A DNA stretch of 64,000 bases, taken from the NCBI RefSeq assembly GCF_003858635.1, contig NZ_RQJO01000008.1:496001-560000 (forward strand), written 5' to 3'. Within the stretch, counting starts at the first letter, position 1; every line of letters starts with the position of its first letter. A program made the position numbers and the translations under genes. The notes beneath the pieces were generated by a model. It had not been told where the DNA came from. It made no database searches and saw only the letters and a list, made by a program, of their open reading frames with translations. Source of the DNA: Larkinella rosea (GTDB lineage: Bacteria > Bacteroidota > Bacteroidia > Cytophagales > Spirosomataceae). Shown piece by piece: positions 16,714-25,419 of this stretch.

Positions 16714-17868
16714 TTATTTCGCTAATTCACGAACGAGCACATCCAGTAGCTTATCTTCCTTTAAATCAAGTGTATATTCCCAGAACATCGCGCCCGCCAG
16801 CCCTTTGGATTTGACGTAGTCGATTTTATGAACCATCGACTCTTTATCGGCGTAGGAAATGAACGTACGGCTTTCCGGGTTCCAGAGATAGGGCGCTTTG
16901 GCTTTGTCGTCCCAATACCTCTTGTAACCGTTTTTATTGATGTAATTGGCCGCCAGATCGTAGTAATTCGGGCTCAGGTGCTTGCCGGAAGAGGGCTGAA
17001 ACAGTCCGTTATTCACCGGATTGACGGCCGTCCAGCCGCGCCCGTAAAAAGGCAATCCCAGCACAATTTTGCTGGCCGGAACCCCGGCTTTGATGTGACC
17101 ATTAACGGCATCATCAGAACTATTACGCGACCGGTCGCTCAGCGCCGATTGATACAGCGGGCTGTGGTGACCGGTTTTTTTATCATTCCCGTGGTAAAGG
17201 TCATACGTCATGATGTTAACGAAATCAAGGTATTTTTGCGCGTTGCCGAGTTCGGTATGATGCACAAAAGCCGTGTCGCCCCCGGTGGCGGCTGTCAGCA
17301 AATAATGTCGGGATTTGGGGCGGTTATCCTTTTGACCCTGCGCATCCAGCTGCGCCCGTAACTCTTTGAGCAACAGCGTAAAGTTTTGCTTGTCTACCGG
17401 CCGGAAAATGTTGTTTTCGCCGATCTGATCGGGATATTCCCAGTCGATATCAACGCCGTCGAGTTTGTGTTTTTTAAGAAACGAAACCGCACTGTTGGCG
17501 AATTTCCTGCGCGACGCATCCGTCAGCGACGCATCGGAAAAATACCGGCAACCACCCCATCCACCGATCGAAATCAGAATCTGGAGATCCTTGTTAAGGG
17601 CTTTCAGCGAATTCAGCGTTGCCAGATTGACCGAATCCCGCGCCCGGATCGGGGCCAGTTCACCGTTTTCGGCCGGAACCGCGAAGGCGTAATTAATGTG
17701 CGTCAGCTTTTGGGCTTCAATATCGCTTTTCTTCCAGCCGCCACTGCCGACGTAACCGATCAGAACGTATTTTTTAGGTTTCGATTGACCTGAAACCGGT
17801 TTTGAAACGAAGAGAAACGGGCAGAGAACGGAAACAAAAAGTAAACTAAAAAGCGGTTTTTTCATCAT
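16714..17868 (-). CDS. glycoside hydrolase family 18 protein (chitinase-like)
   Basis: A 385-residue exported hydrolase of beta-1,4-linked N-acetylglucosamine polymers or related glycans. The signal peptide is MMKKPLFSLLFVSVLCPFLF, cut around VSGQ. The TIM barrel opens KYVLIGYVGSGGW, has the SIGGWGG strand and the complete catalytic motif LDGVDIDWEYP (DxxDxDxE). The end includes AGAMFWEYTLD. The longer reading frame from 17988 lacks a sensible leader, so the start at 17868 (or 17865) is preferred. No carbohydrate-binding module or T9SS domain is present, so it is probably periplasmic. Confidence 0.93.
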   Translation of the reverse strand: MMKKPLFSLLFVSVLCPFLFVSKPVSGQSKPKKYVLIGYVGSGGWKKSDIEAQKLTHINYAFAVPAENGELAPIRARDSVNLATLNSLKALNKDLQILISIGGWGGCRYFSDASLTDASRRKFANSAVSFLKKHKLDGVDIDWEYPDQIGENNIFRPVDKQNFTLLLKELRAQLDAQGQKDNRPKSRHYLLTAATGGDTAFVHHTELGNAQKYLDFVNIMTYDLYHGNDKKTGHHSPLYQSALSDRSRNSSDDAVNGHIKAGVPASKIVLGLPFYGRGWTAVNPVNNGLFQPSSGKHLSPNYYDLAANYINKNGYKRYWDDKAKAPYLWNPESRTFISYADKESMVHKIDYVKSKGLAGAMFWEYTLDLKEDKLLDVLVRELAK

Positions 17869-17945
17869 CTGGTTGATCAGTGCATGCCGCAAAGATGCGC
17901 AAAAAACGGCAATGATGAAACGAGTTGAAACGGTCAGAAAACCGG

Positions 17946-18485
17946 CTACGACTCCAATTCCTGCAGCAACAGCAAACCTTCCGACCACTCCGTATGCCCG
18001 GAATTGACGTTGATATGACCAGCCGCACCGATGTTGACCAATTTACTGCCCCAGCTTTGGGCAAAGAAAGTAGCCCGATCCAGCGTAACGTAAAAATCGT
18101 TGGTGCTGGCGACAACAATGGAAGGAAAAGGAAGTTTTAGCAGCGGAATGGGCGCAAAACCGGTTGTTCCCGGCGGATACGATTCGGCTTCCGTATCGCT
18201 CGGTCCCACCAGCAAAGCGCCTTTGATGGGGCGGTTGAAAGTCTGCGCCCAATACGCAATGGTGGAGCAGGCTAGACTATGACCCACCAGCAGAACATTG
18301 GCCGGGTCATCAGCCATCACCGCCCGATCGATCTGCATTATCCAGTCTTCACAAACCGGCGTATCCCAGTCTTTCTGATGAATGCGTTCAAAATCAGGAT
18401 ACTGGCGTTCCCAACTGCTTTGCCAATGTTGCTCACCGGAATTACCCAAACCGGGAATGATCAGGACTCTGGATGTAAAATTCAT
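17946..18485 (-). CDS. RBBP9/YdeN-type alpha/beta hydrolase
   Basis: A 179-residue serine hydrolase of the RBBP9/YdeN family. Start MNFTSRVLIIPGLGNSGEQHW shows the family GLGNSGxxHW element; the nucleophile is Ser in LLVGHSLACS; the catalytic His is in GAAGHINVNSG; the Asp is in STNDFYV. All are present. The upstream extension to 18524 adds only 13 residues before this start. Its physiological substrate is unknown. It lies 77 bases after the start of the GH18 gene on the same strand and 49 bases after the cupin stop, so it may be in a loose operon with both. Confidence 0.9.
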   Translation of the reverse strand: MNFTSRVLIIPGLGNSGEQHWQSSWERQYPDFERIHQKDWDTPVCEDWIMQIDRAVMADDPANVLLVGHSLACSTIAYWAQTFNRPIKGALLVGPSDTEAESYPPGTTGFAPIPLLKLPFPSIVVASTNDFYVTLDRATFFAQSWGSKLVNIGAAGHINVNSGHTEWSEGLLLLQELES

Positions 18486-18534
18486 AGCAGATGAGTGGAT
18501 GATGGGTTTATCCGATAAATCCAAAATCGGCCAA

Positions 18535-19110
18535 CTAGTTCCACAACCGAACCAATCCGCCGTCTTTTCCTAAAAAGGGGTCGGTTTTCGGCATCGGCAC
18601 TGCTGCGATGTTTTGGTCGGCCTGCGGTCGATCCCCCGGTTTTCCGCGCAGAACATCATAACTCCGACCATCGGGATACGCACCCACCACTCCAAAATCG
18701 GCCGATGCTTCCAGTTTTTTGTGTCCGACGCCGGCGGGAATCACCATAATATCACCGGCCTTTACGCGAACTTTCTGCCCTTTTTCACCACCCAGGTGCA
18801 GTACCGCCGATCCGCTATAAACGCCCAGGACTTCGTGAGAGGTGCTGTGATAATGGTGGTAGGAAAAGACCCCGTTGCGCCAGGAGTTGGTCCAGTTATT
18901 GACCGAAAACCGCTGCTCAAGCCAGGACGCCCCCTCCGAGCCGGTTTCCGGGAAAACATCCCGGTAAAGAAGCAGTGGAAAGCGGCTGTTGGGTATCAGG
19001 CCATCGTCTTTAAAATAAAGCATTTCCGGTTGCGGTTTTGTCGAAATCATGCCGATAAAAGTTAGTGAAATGGCTGCGCCATGGAGTAAAAGGGATTTGT
19101 TTACATTCAT
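18535..19110 (-). CDS. YjlB-type cupin protein
   Basis: A 191-residue single cupin. The metal-site motif is HHYHSTSHEVLGVYSGSA, with the second motif GDIMVIPAGVGHKKL; the His residues and Glu are kept. This matches the YjlB-like cupin group of unknown function. It is unusual in having an N-terminal hydrophobic stretch (LLLHGAAISLTFIGM) that could be a signal peptide or anchor; YjlB itself is cytosolic. The start is the only ATG in frame near the beginning; TTG at 19122 is less likely. It may share a transcript with the hydrolase gene downstream. Confidence 0.85.
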   Translation of the reverse strand: MNVNKSLLLHGAAISLTFIGMISTKPQPEMLYFKDDGLIPNSRFPLLLYRDVFPETGSEGASWLEQRFSVNNWTNSWRNGVFSYHHYHSTSHEVLGVYSGSAVLHLGGEKGQKVRVKAGDIMVIPAGVGHKKLEASADFGVVGAYPDGRSYDVLRGKPGDRPQADQNIAAVPMPKTDPFLGKDGGLVRLWN

Positions 19111-19272
19111 ATTCAAAGACAACTATGCGCTAAAGCCGTTTCGATGTCTTTTAAGCTCGTATTTTAATTAATTGATAGTTAGGTAATTAATCCGGGATTG
19201 AAACCGCTCTATTGGTTTTATAAACCAGTCGGCATCAAATGAGTTTATCAATCAATCAATAAACTTTTGTTC

Positions 19273-19668
19273 ATGAAAGGATTCGTCATACTAATGTCGT
19301 GGCTGCTGATGAGCGTGTCGGCCCCGGCGCAAACCAAGCCTACACCGCCCGCGGTTGTCACAGCCATTGAAGGAATAACCGGGAAGCATTTTTTACCCGA
19401 TACGGCTTTTGCGGCCTTGTCGGAGGAAGACGTTGCCTTGCTGGCGAAGGAGCCCGTGGCCAATTGGGGGTTGCCCCAGGCGGCCGAAAAGGAAATGACG
19501 TATTACAATCTGGTCGTTGGCACGCGTTCGTACCAGCTGATTATTCTTAAAGCGCCGAAAGCGGCTTTTCCAACGGCGACACTCCTGCGGTTTACCGATC
19601 CTAAAGCAAAACCGGAACCCATCGCGCGCGGAACGCTGAAGCCCAAAGGCGAAGAAAAGCCAAAATAA
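19273..19668 (+). CDS. small exported protein of unknown function
   Basis: A 131-residue protein with a signal peptide (MKGFVILMSWLLMSVSAPAQ). The mature part has no motif I recognise. It contains a predicted helix-rich start (VVTAIEGITGKHFLPDTAFAAL), a strand pair (MTYYNLVVGTRSYQLIIL) and a lysine/proline tail (RGTLKPKGEEKPK). The ATG at 19273 is chosen over the in-frame TTG at 19267. Divergent from the cupin gene; terminator-like hairpins follow. It is likely periplasmic. Confidence 0.7.
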   Translation: MKGFVILMSWLLMSVSAPAQTKPTPPAVVTAIEGITGKHFLPDTAFAALSEEDVALLAKEPVANWGLPQAAEKEMTYYNLVVGTRSYQLIILKAPKAAFPTATLLRFTDPKAKPEPIARGTLKPKGEEKPK

Positions 19669-19680
19669 GCCCAAAAAGAA

Positions 19681-19759
19681 AGCCAGACGACCTAAGTCAC
19701 CTGGCTTCTGATTTCACCCGATGGGTAAGGATACTTCACGCTTCCGTCAATATCCTTAC
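19681..19759 (+). terminator. two successive stem-loops after the small exported gene
   Basis: First hairpin AGCCAG (19681-19686) with CTGGCT (19701-19706), with a nested GAC/GTC pair. Second hairpin GTAAGGATA (19725-19733) with TATCCTTAC (19751-19759). The first starts 13 bases after the stop codon and is the likely terminator. The 210 bases from 19760 to the acetyltransferase hold nothing else I can name except a weak -7-like TAATATTG at 19935-19942. Confidence 0.6.
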
Positions 19760-19969
19760 TTCGAGCGAATTATGTATGTATAACGACCGCAGGGGGCGAA
19801 TTGTTTTGACTTTGAAAAATAGCAGCAAAATTTTTCAACTTTTTTAGGTTCGTAAGTGCCTGATTCGGTGGCCAAATTGCGTCTGGTTATCGGGAATGGG
19901 CGTATACAATATGGATGCTCTTTCTGAAAAATAGTAATATTGTCTCCCTAAATCCCGAGCGAGTCATAC

Positions 19970-20737
19970 ATGGAGTTATTTTTCGAATACGATATTGAGC
20001 GGCTTCGTCGCTACGCCCTTGTGGCAGAAAATGCCGGAAAAATCAACATCGAATCGAACCCCAATCGCCTGTTTCTTTCCTTTACCGACGTCGGTTATTT
20101 TAACTATTGCGTTTGCCGCGAACCCGACCAATTGTCGGAAATTGTCGGACAGGCACAAGCGTTTTATGCCCAGCACCAGATTGCCCATCATAAACTGCTC
20201 ATCGACGACCTCATGACGACCGAATCGCATGACCGGTTTTTGGCGGAGAATGGCTATGTACTGAAAGAACGGCTTATGGCGGTCCGTGATCCTACGCTTA
20301 AAAACCGCCCGCAGCCGCTTTCGGAGATTCTTCAGCTTGAGCCCGTTTCTGAAGAAACCATTGCGGCATTTACCGCTGATTACCTGGCGGGGTTTGAGTC
20401 GGAGCAGACTCAAATCGAACCTGTTGTCATTAATTTCCGGCAATTACTGGGTAATCCAAACATCGCGCTGTTTCGGGTAAAAGTCCAGACTGAGCCGGTG
20501 GGAATTGCGGTTTTCTATCGTTTTGAAGAGGATTATTTTCTGGCGGGCGGTTCCATTTTGCCCCGCTTCCGTAACCGGGGGTATCACACGGCGGCTCTGC
20601 TGACGCGGCTCAACTGGCTGAATGAGCAACACGCCCGAAGCATTACTTCCTGGGCGTACGACGGAGGAGCAAGTTACCGGAATATGCTGAGAGTGGGCTT
20701 GATGCCTTACAAATGTTACCGCGTGTATGGACGATGA
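19970..20737 (+). CDS. GNAT-family N-acetyltransferase
   Basis: A 255-residue protein with a GNAT fold in its C-terminal half: VGIAVFYRFEEDYFLAGGSI (strands 4-5), then the acetyl-CoA loop LPRFRNRGYHTAALLTRLNW (a form of the RxxGxG/A loop). The N-terminal half (1-130) is probably a degenerate second GNAT repeat. The substrate is unknown. Its last 11 bases overlap the start of the A-T-TE gene in another frame, so the two are translationally coupled and probably act in one pathway, for example acylating a product or precursor of the synthetase. Confidence 0.85.
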   Translation: MELFFEYDIERLRRYALVAENAGKINIESNPNRLFLSFTDVGYFNYCVCREPDQLSEIVGQAQAFYAQHQIAHHKLLIDDLMTTESHDRFLAENGYVLKERLMAVRDPTLKNRPQPLSEILQLEPVSEETIAAFTADYLAGFESEQTQIEPVVINFRQLLGNPNIALFRVKVQTEPVGIAVFYRFEEDYFLAGGSILPRFRNRGYHTAALLTRLNWLNEQHARSITSWAYDGGASYRNMLRVGLMPYKCYRVYGR

Positions 20738-23282
20738 ATTTCGGCTCCGCTGGCTGGAAATGGTTCGGCTTTATCCGACCAAAGAGGCTCTTCGTGATGA
20801 AAACCATCGGGTTTCCTACGAAGCACTACACCACCGTGCCAATCGATATGCAAACGCGCTGATTGAACGGAACTTCAATCAGCAGTGCATTCCGGTTTTG
20901 CTGGAAGATCCGATTGAGCATATTGCAGCTTTGTTTGGTATTTTACTGTCCGGCAATTACTACCATTCGGTCCGTCTTTCATCCGTCGATGACCTGCATC
21001 AGTTGGTGGATTCGCTGGATTGCCCTTGTCTGATCAGTAACTCGCCATTGGTCATTTCAAATGATTCAGTGCTGCCCACACTGGTCCCGAAACGGCTCCA
21101 GGCCGACGAGCCAGATTCAATTTCGTACCCGCCTATACTGCCGGAAAATCCTTTTTGTCTTTTTACAACCTCCGGAAGTACGGGACCGCCCAAGCAGGTC
21201 GTTCATTCGCACCGGAGCGTATTAGTTGATACATTTCGCCAAATAACCGACAACGAAATTGACTCAGCCGACCGGATCGACCTGTTGTTTTCCCTCGAAT
21301 TCAGTGCGTCGCTGGCGTGTATTTTTCCGGCCTTATTATCCGGAGCCACGCTGGTGTTTCATGACCTGAAAAAGGCGGGCGTTCTGACGTTACCCACGTT
21401 CTGGCAGGAACAAGGCGTCACCTTCAGCAGCCTGTCGGTCAGTACGTTTCGGATGTTGCTGAAAACCGATACGGATTTTAAAAAAGTCACCGGTTTGCGG
21501 TTCCTTTCCATTGGAGCCGAGCCCGTGCGACCCGCCGATATTTCCGGCTTTCAGGAGCGATTTTCTGCCAATACCGTGCTGCAGGTGGCTTATGCGACGA
21601 CGGAAACCCGAACGATTTCGGAACATAAAATTCGAACGGACACGGCGGTTTCCGAACAATTATTCTCGGTCGGAAAACCGGTGGATGGCCGGGCGGTTTC
21701 GATTCGGTCGGAAACCGGGGCGTTGTTGCCGCCGAATCAGGTCGGCGAAATCTTCGTTCAGGCCCGGTTTATTCCGGCAACCTATCCGAATAATGCGGAG
21801 GCTTCCCAACGCACGTATCAGCTCCAACCCAACGGAATCGTTCAGTACGCGACGGGTGATCTGGGTTTTCTGGACGCCGATGGCTATTTGTTCTGGTGTG
21901 GCCGAACGGATTTTGTGGTTAAGATTAACGGACAGAAAGTAAGTCTGATTCAGTTGGAACAGGAGCTGAAAAACGAGCCGGGTGTGAAAAATGCTGCGGT
22001 TATTTACGACACGTTTCACGCAGATCGTTCCCTGCTGAAAACCTATTTGTGTACCGAGCCCGGTTTTGATTTGTTAATCCTGAAGCAGTCGCTGGCGCAG
22101 CGATTGCCGGTTGTGATGCTGCCCGACCGGTATTATTTGCTGGATGTGCTGCCACTGACGAAAACCGGCAAAGTCGACCGCATGCGTTTGGCTTCTCATC
22201 CGGTAACAGCGAGCCCTATTACCGACAATTCAGTAGAAAACGACGAAAGTTCGTCGGATTTAGTGCCGTTAATCAAGACAATCTGGCAAAAAGAGTTGGG
22301 GCTGGATACGGTTTTATCAGATTACGACGACTTTTTTCAGGATCTCGGGGGCGATTCGCTGACGGCCGAAAGCTGTCTGGCGGAACTCGAAAACCGCATT
22401 GGAAAAACCGTACCCATTCATGCCGCTTTTTCGTATACGACACCCAAAGCGCTGGCTTATTACATGACGGGTTACCACCAGCACCGGGTGCAGTGCATTC
22501 CGTTGAACCAGCCCGCAGCGCACCGCAAAACGGTTTATTTTATCCCGCCACTGCCCGGCGACCGGCGCATGTATCGCTGGATCGAAAACCACCTGAATCA
22601 GCAATGCAATCTGTACTATGTTCATTTTGAGCCTTATACGATGACGGGCGAGTTGATTCCGTTCCCGGACCTGATTCGGCAGATTGCCCAGGCCATTGGT
22701 AATCCGGCCGAGAGTGTTTTGATAGGGTTTTCGTTTGGTGGGTTGATCGCTTATCAGGTCGCGTTGAGTCTGGAGCAAATGCAGCAGCCCGCCCTGAACC
22801 GGATTGTTTTGCTGGATACGCCCTTATACCGGCGAATTACGTTTCGGGAATCGTTGCGGAAAGACGCGCATCGGATCAAACGGAAGGTTTTTGCGGATTT
22901 ACAAACCGGTCAGAAAGTGAACTGGAGTGCGAGTTGGCAGCGCGCCGTTGCCCGGTACCGCAAGCGATTAAAACCGCAGTCCGAGCAACCGGTTGCGGGG
23001 AGTAAAGCGACCACCTGGCAGGATTCCTGCACGGTGGCCGTCAATCAATATGCCCGGAAAATCAATGTTCAAACGCCGGTTTCGTGCCCCATTCTGTTGT
23101 TTCGGGCGAGCGATTCGTCGGCATTTCAATACGAAATTCGCCCCGATTTCCGCTGGCAACCCTACACGACGGCCGGATTTGAAGAACATCGGCTGGAAGC
23201 CAATCACGATCAGGTCCTGAATTCGACCAACAGCCACATCATCGGAACCGTGGTTCACGAATTAGTACAATCGGGCTCCTGA
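20727..23282 (+). CDS. stand-alone NRPS-like enzyme: adenylation, carrier and thioesterase domains
   Basis: An 851-residue A-T-TE protein without condensation domain. Adenylation domain about 15-490: FTTSGSTGPPK (A3), YATTETRT (A5), YATGDLG (A7), GRTDFVVKINGQKV (A8) and LPLTKTGKVDR with catalytic Lys482. The carrier (about 510-580) has the phosphopantetheine site Ser544 in DLGGDSL. The thioesterase (about 600-851) has Ser669 in GFSFGG. Aligning on FPALLSGA puts Ser193 where amino-acid-activating domains carry Asp235, and Ala where GrsA has Trp239. So the substrate is probably not an ordinary alpha-amino acid; a keto, hydroxy or aryl acid fits. A-T-TE enzymes of this order are known to join two acids into quinones or lactones. 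No PPTase is in the window. Confidence 0.9.
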   Translation: MDDEFRLRWLEMVRLYPTKEALRDENHRVSYEALHHRANRYANALIERNFNQQCIPVLLEDPIEHIAALFGILLSGNYYHSVRLSSVDDLHQLVDSLDCPCLISNSPLVISNDSVLPTLVPKRLQADEPDSISYPPILPENPFCLFTTSGSTGPPKQVVHSHRSVLVDTFRQITDNEIDSADRIDLLFSLEFSASLACIFPALLSGATLVFHDLKKAGVLTLPTFWQEQGVTFSSLSVSTFRMLLKTDTDFKKVTGLRFLSIGAEPVRPADISGFQERFSANTVLQVAYATTETRTISEHKIRTDTAVSEQLFSVGKPVDGRAVSIRSETGALLPPNQVGEIFVQARFIPATYPNNAEASQRTYQLQPNGIVQYATGDLGFLDADGYLFWCGRTDFVVKINGQKVSLIQLEQELKNEPGVKNAAVIYDTFHADRSLLKTYLCTEPGFDLLILKQSLAQRLPVVMLPDRYYLLDVLPLTKTGKVDRMRLASHPVTASPITDNSVENDESSSDLVPLIKTIWQKELGLDTVLSDYDDFFQDLGGDSLTAESCLAELENRIGKTVPIHAAFSYTTPKALAYYMTGYHQHRVQCIPLNQPAAHRKTVYFIPPLPGDRRMYRWIENHLNQQCNLYYVHFEPYTMTGELIPFPDLIRQIAQAIGNPAESVLIGFSFGGLIAYQVALSLEQMQQPALNRIVLLDTPLYRRITFRESLRKDAHRIKRKVFADLQTGQKVNWSASWQRAVARYRKRLKPQSEQPVAGSKATTWQDSCTVAVNQYARKINVQTPVSCPILLFRASDSSAFQYEIRPDFRWQPYTTAGFEEHRLEANHDQVLNSTNSHIIGTVVHELVQSGS

Positions 23283-23378
23283 AAGCCACCGCCAAGCCGG
23301 AACGGGCCCGAATCAGACTACTTTCGATGGCCTATAACCAAGCCATTAACGTATTCCGGTCGATCGGTTTTCCTTCTT

Positions 23379-24698
23379 TTACTCCACCACAGCCTCTTGT
23401 TTCGCCAGGGTCTGGTATTTTTCGGAGAGAATTCCGTATGCTTTCGACCGCATGGCGATCACCGTAATAATCAGCCCAATCAATCCGGTAACGGTGAATA
23501 GCAACGCCAGTCCACGGGCGCTACCGGTTCCAAACCATGACCCGATCAGTTGGACGCCCGCTCCGGTGGTCATAAACGGAATGAAGATCAACTGCGCAAT
23601 CGGGCCAATGATAAAAGCAGTGATGGGCGAAGCCGCCTGCTCGACGCTCTGGGCAAAACCAAACACCCGCCCCTGCCGCTCGGGCGAAATCAGTTTCTGG
23701 ATGATGGTTTGCTCGGCCGCTTCCACCACCGGAATCAGGCACAGATACACGAACATGCCTATTGCCAGCAACACAATGGAAGCCTGAATCGTGAAGAAAA
23801 CACAAACCGTCCACATGACAATATTAGCCAGAAAAAGCGTTCGCAACGGTTTGGCACCGAGTCCTTTGCGGGCCACAACAATGCCACCCACGATGAAACC
23901 CAGGCTCAGGAAGCCCCACAAAAAACCCCAGACCTGCACCGAAACCAGTGATAAACCGTAGGCATCCATCAGCGACATGAAAACCCCGCCCAGAAAGTTG
24001 TTGAACGTGTTGAAGAAAATGAGCGCCAGCAAACCGGGAATCTGCTGCACCGACTTCAGCGTACCCCGGATGTCGAGGTGGTTGGTTTCGGTATGCGTAT
24101 CAATCGCTTTTGGTTCGGGAATTGAAATGGTCCAGAGATGAAAAATGGCTAAACCGGTCAGGATTAGCGCAATGATTAACATCCAGGAGATTCCCAGAAA
24201 ACCGATGATCAACCCGCTGAAGAGCGAAGCGACCAGAAACGATACGCCGTTGGCCGTGCCAACCAGGCCGTTGGCTTTGTCCCGCTCGGCTTCGTCGATC
24301 AGAATAGTAACCAGTGTCGAAAGGGCGATGGTGCGGATATTACCGGCGATAGCGCCCATCAGACCGAGCAGGATAAATACCCAAAGTGCCGGGCTGGACG
24401 GATTTGAAAAAACGGTCGCCGGGGTAGCGTTGTACAGAATTAAGGCGAACAGATAGGCCGCCAGCGATCCCAGGCTCGACACCATCATGGCGGTTTTTTT
24501 GCGGTTGTGATCGACGAGTGATCCCAGGAAAAAACCGGAAACGGCGACCGTGCCGAGGTAAATACCGGCCATCACCGACGTGGCTACCACCGACTTGGTT
24601 TCGAGATAAAGCCAGAACGTCAGTGCGAACCAGACGCAGTTGTTGGTCAGGGAAGCGGCCAGCGTATTGGCCAGAATGGCGTAGAATCGTTTGTTCAT
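23379..24698 (-). CDS. MFS transporter
   Basis: A 439-residue membrane transporter with about twelve hydrophobic helices. It resembles the MFS_3 group of exporters, which includes the enterobactin exporter EntS (for example GIYLGTVAVSGFFLGSLVDHNRKK after helix 2 and SPERQGRVFGFAQSVEQAASP in the second half). The start MNKRFYAILANTLAASLTN is at 24698; the 26 extra residues of the open frame come from the upstream hairpin. It converges with the A-T-TE gene (96 bases between stops). Export of that enzyme's product is possible but is inference from position only. Confidence 0.92.
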   Translation of the reverse strand: MNKRFYAILANTLAASLTNNCVWFALTFWLYLETKSVVATSVMAGIYLGTVAVSGFFLGSLVDHNRKKTAMMVSSLGSLAAYLFALILYNATPATVFSNPSSPALWVFILLGLMGAIAGNIRTIALSTLVTILIDEAERDKANGLVGTANGVSFLVASLFSGLIIGFLGISWMLIIALILTGLAIFHLWTISIPEPKAIDTHTETNHLDIRGTLKSVQQIPGLLALIFFNTFNNFLGGVFMSLMDAYGLSLVSVQVWGFLWGFLSLGFIVGGIVVARKGLGAKPLRTLFLANIVMWTVCVFFTIQASIVLLAIGMFVYLCLIPVVEAAEQTIIQKLISPERQGRVFGFAQSVEQAASPITAFIIGPIAQLIFIPFMTTGAGVQLIGSWFGTGSARGLALLFTVTGLIGLIITVIAMRSKAYGILSEKYQTLAKQEAVVE

Positions 24699-24725
24699 AC
24701 GATTGTTGTGGACGAGCATACAACA

Positions 24726-24763
24726 GTGATTGGGATCTGCACGTCGGCACAGATCCCAATCAC
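24726..24763 (-). terminator. hairpin between DoxX and MFS genes
   Basis: Perfect 14-bp arms (24726-24739 and 24750-24763) with a 10-nt loop. In the minus direction it comes 33 bases after the DoxX stop and 27 bases before the MFS start. There is no T-run after it, so it could be a weak terminator or a 5' leader structure of the transporter mRNA. Confidence 0.6.
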
Positions 24764-24796
24764 CGCGCGGAATCAAATTCAGTTGGAAAACCCGGT

Positions 24797-25225
24797 TTAG
24801 CTAAGAACCGTTTGCCGCGATTTCTGGTTTCGCAGACCGCTCTTTGTGGTTTCGGAAAAAGCGGTTTTCTCCTTTTTGTGGTAAAAAACGTAGGATGCAG
24901 CGCCAATACCGATGAAAATCAGCATGGGAGCCCAATCTGCTACGGGAATGCCGGAGCTGGCGATGCAGTAGGTTGCGCCAATCAGGTCGATGAACAGCCC
25001 GGCATACGCCCATTCCTTGAGTCGCGAAAAACCGGGAACCAGAATGGCAATGACACCCAGTACTTTGGCCCAGCCGACGAACGGCACGAGGTAAGCGGGC
25101 AGCCCCATGTCTTTAAAACCAACCACGGCCATGTCCATAATCAGCACGTCCGGAATAGCCGAACCCAGCATGATGAACGCAAACAGACCCGTAAAAACCC
25201 AGTACAAAATTTTCGTCTTTTTCAT
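24797..25225 (-). CDS. DoxX-family membrane protein
   Basis: A 142-residue inner-membrane protein with four hydrophobic helices (about 8-27, 46-63, 72-90, 97-114), the DoxX-like layout. Typical stretch: YLVPFVGWAKVLGVIAILVP, then LKEWAYAGLFIDLIGA. The C-terminal 28 residues are polar and basic. The molecular role of this family in heterotrophs is not known; some members link to thiol or sulfite metabolism. It lies upstream of the MFS gene in the same direction, with a hairpin between. Confidence 0.9.
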   Translation of the reverse strand: MKKTKILYWVFTGLFAFIMLGSAIPDVLIMDMAVVGFKDMGLPAYLVPFVGWAKVLGVIAILVPGFSRLKEWAYAGLFIDLIGATYCIASSGIPVADWAPMLIFIGIGAASYVFYHKKEKTAFSETTKSGLRNQKSRQTVLS

Positions 25226-25256
25226 GGCTCTTTGTTGTTTAGTTGATTGAACAGTA

Positions 25257-25264
25257 CAAAGTTA
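25257..25264 (-). promoter_or_regulatory. -7 promoter box for the DoxX gene
   Basis: On the minus strand TAACTTTG, a perfect TAnnTTTG match, 31 bases before the DoxX start codon. No -33 TTG at the expected spacing. Confidence 0.5.
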
Positions 25265-25419
25265 CTACCCCGTTCTGACTTCGATCGTGTGTAAAAACGG
25301 CAACGGTAGGGGGTGATTACGACAATGTTTTTATAAGAGGAAAGAACAGAGAAAAGAGAAGAAAGACGGAACGGTTTTTTGTATTTCCTAACCTTGTTTT
25401 TCGCGGAAAATTTGCGGTT

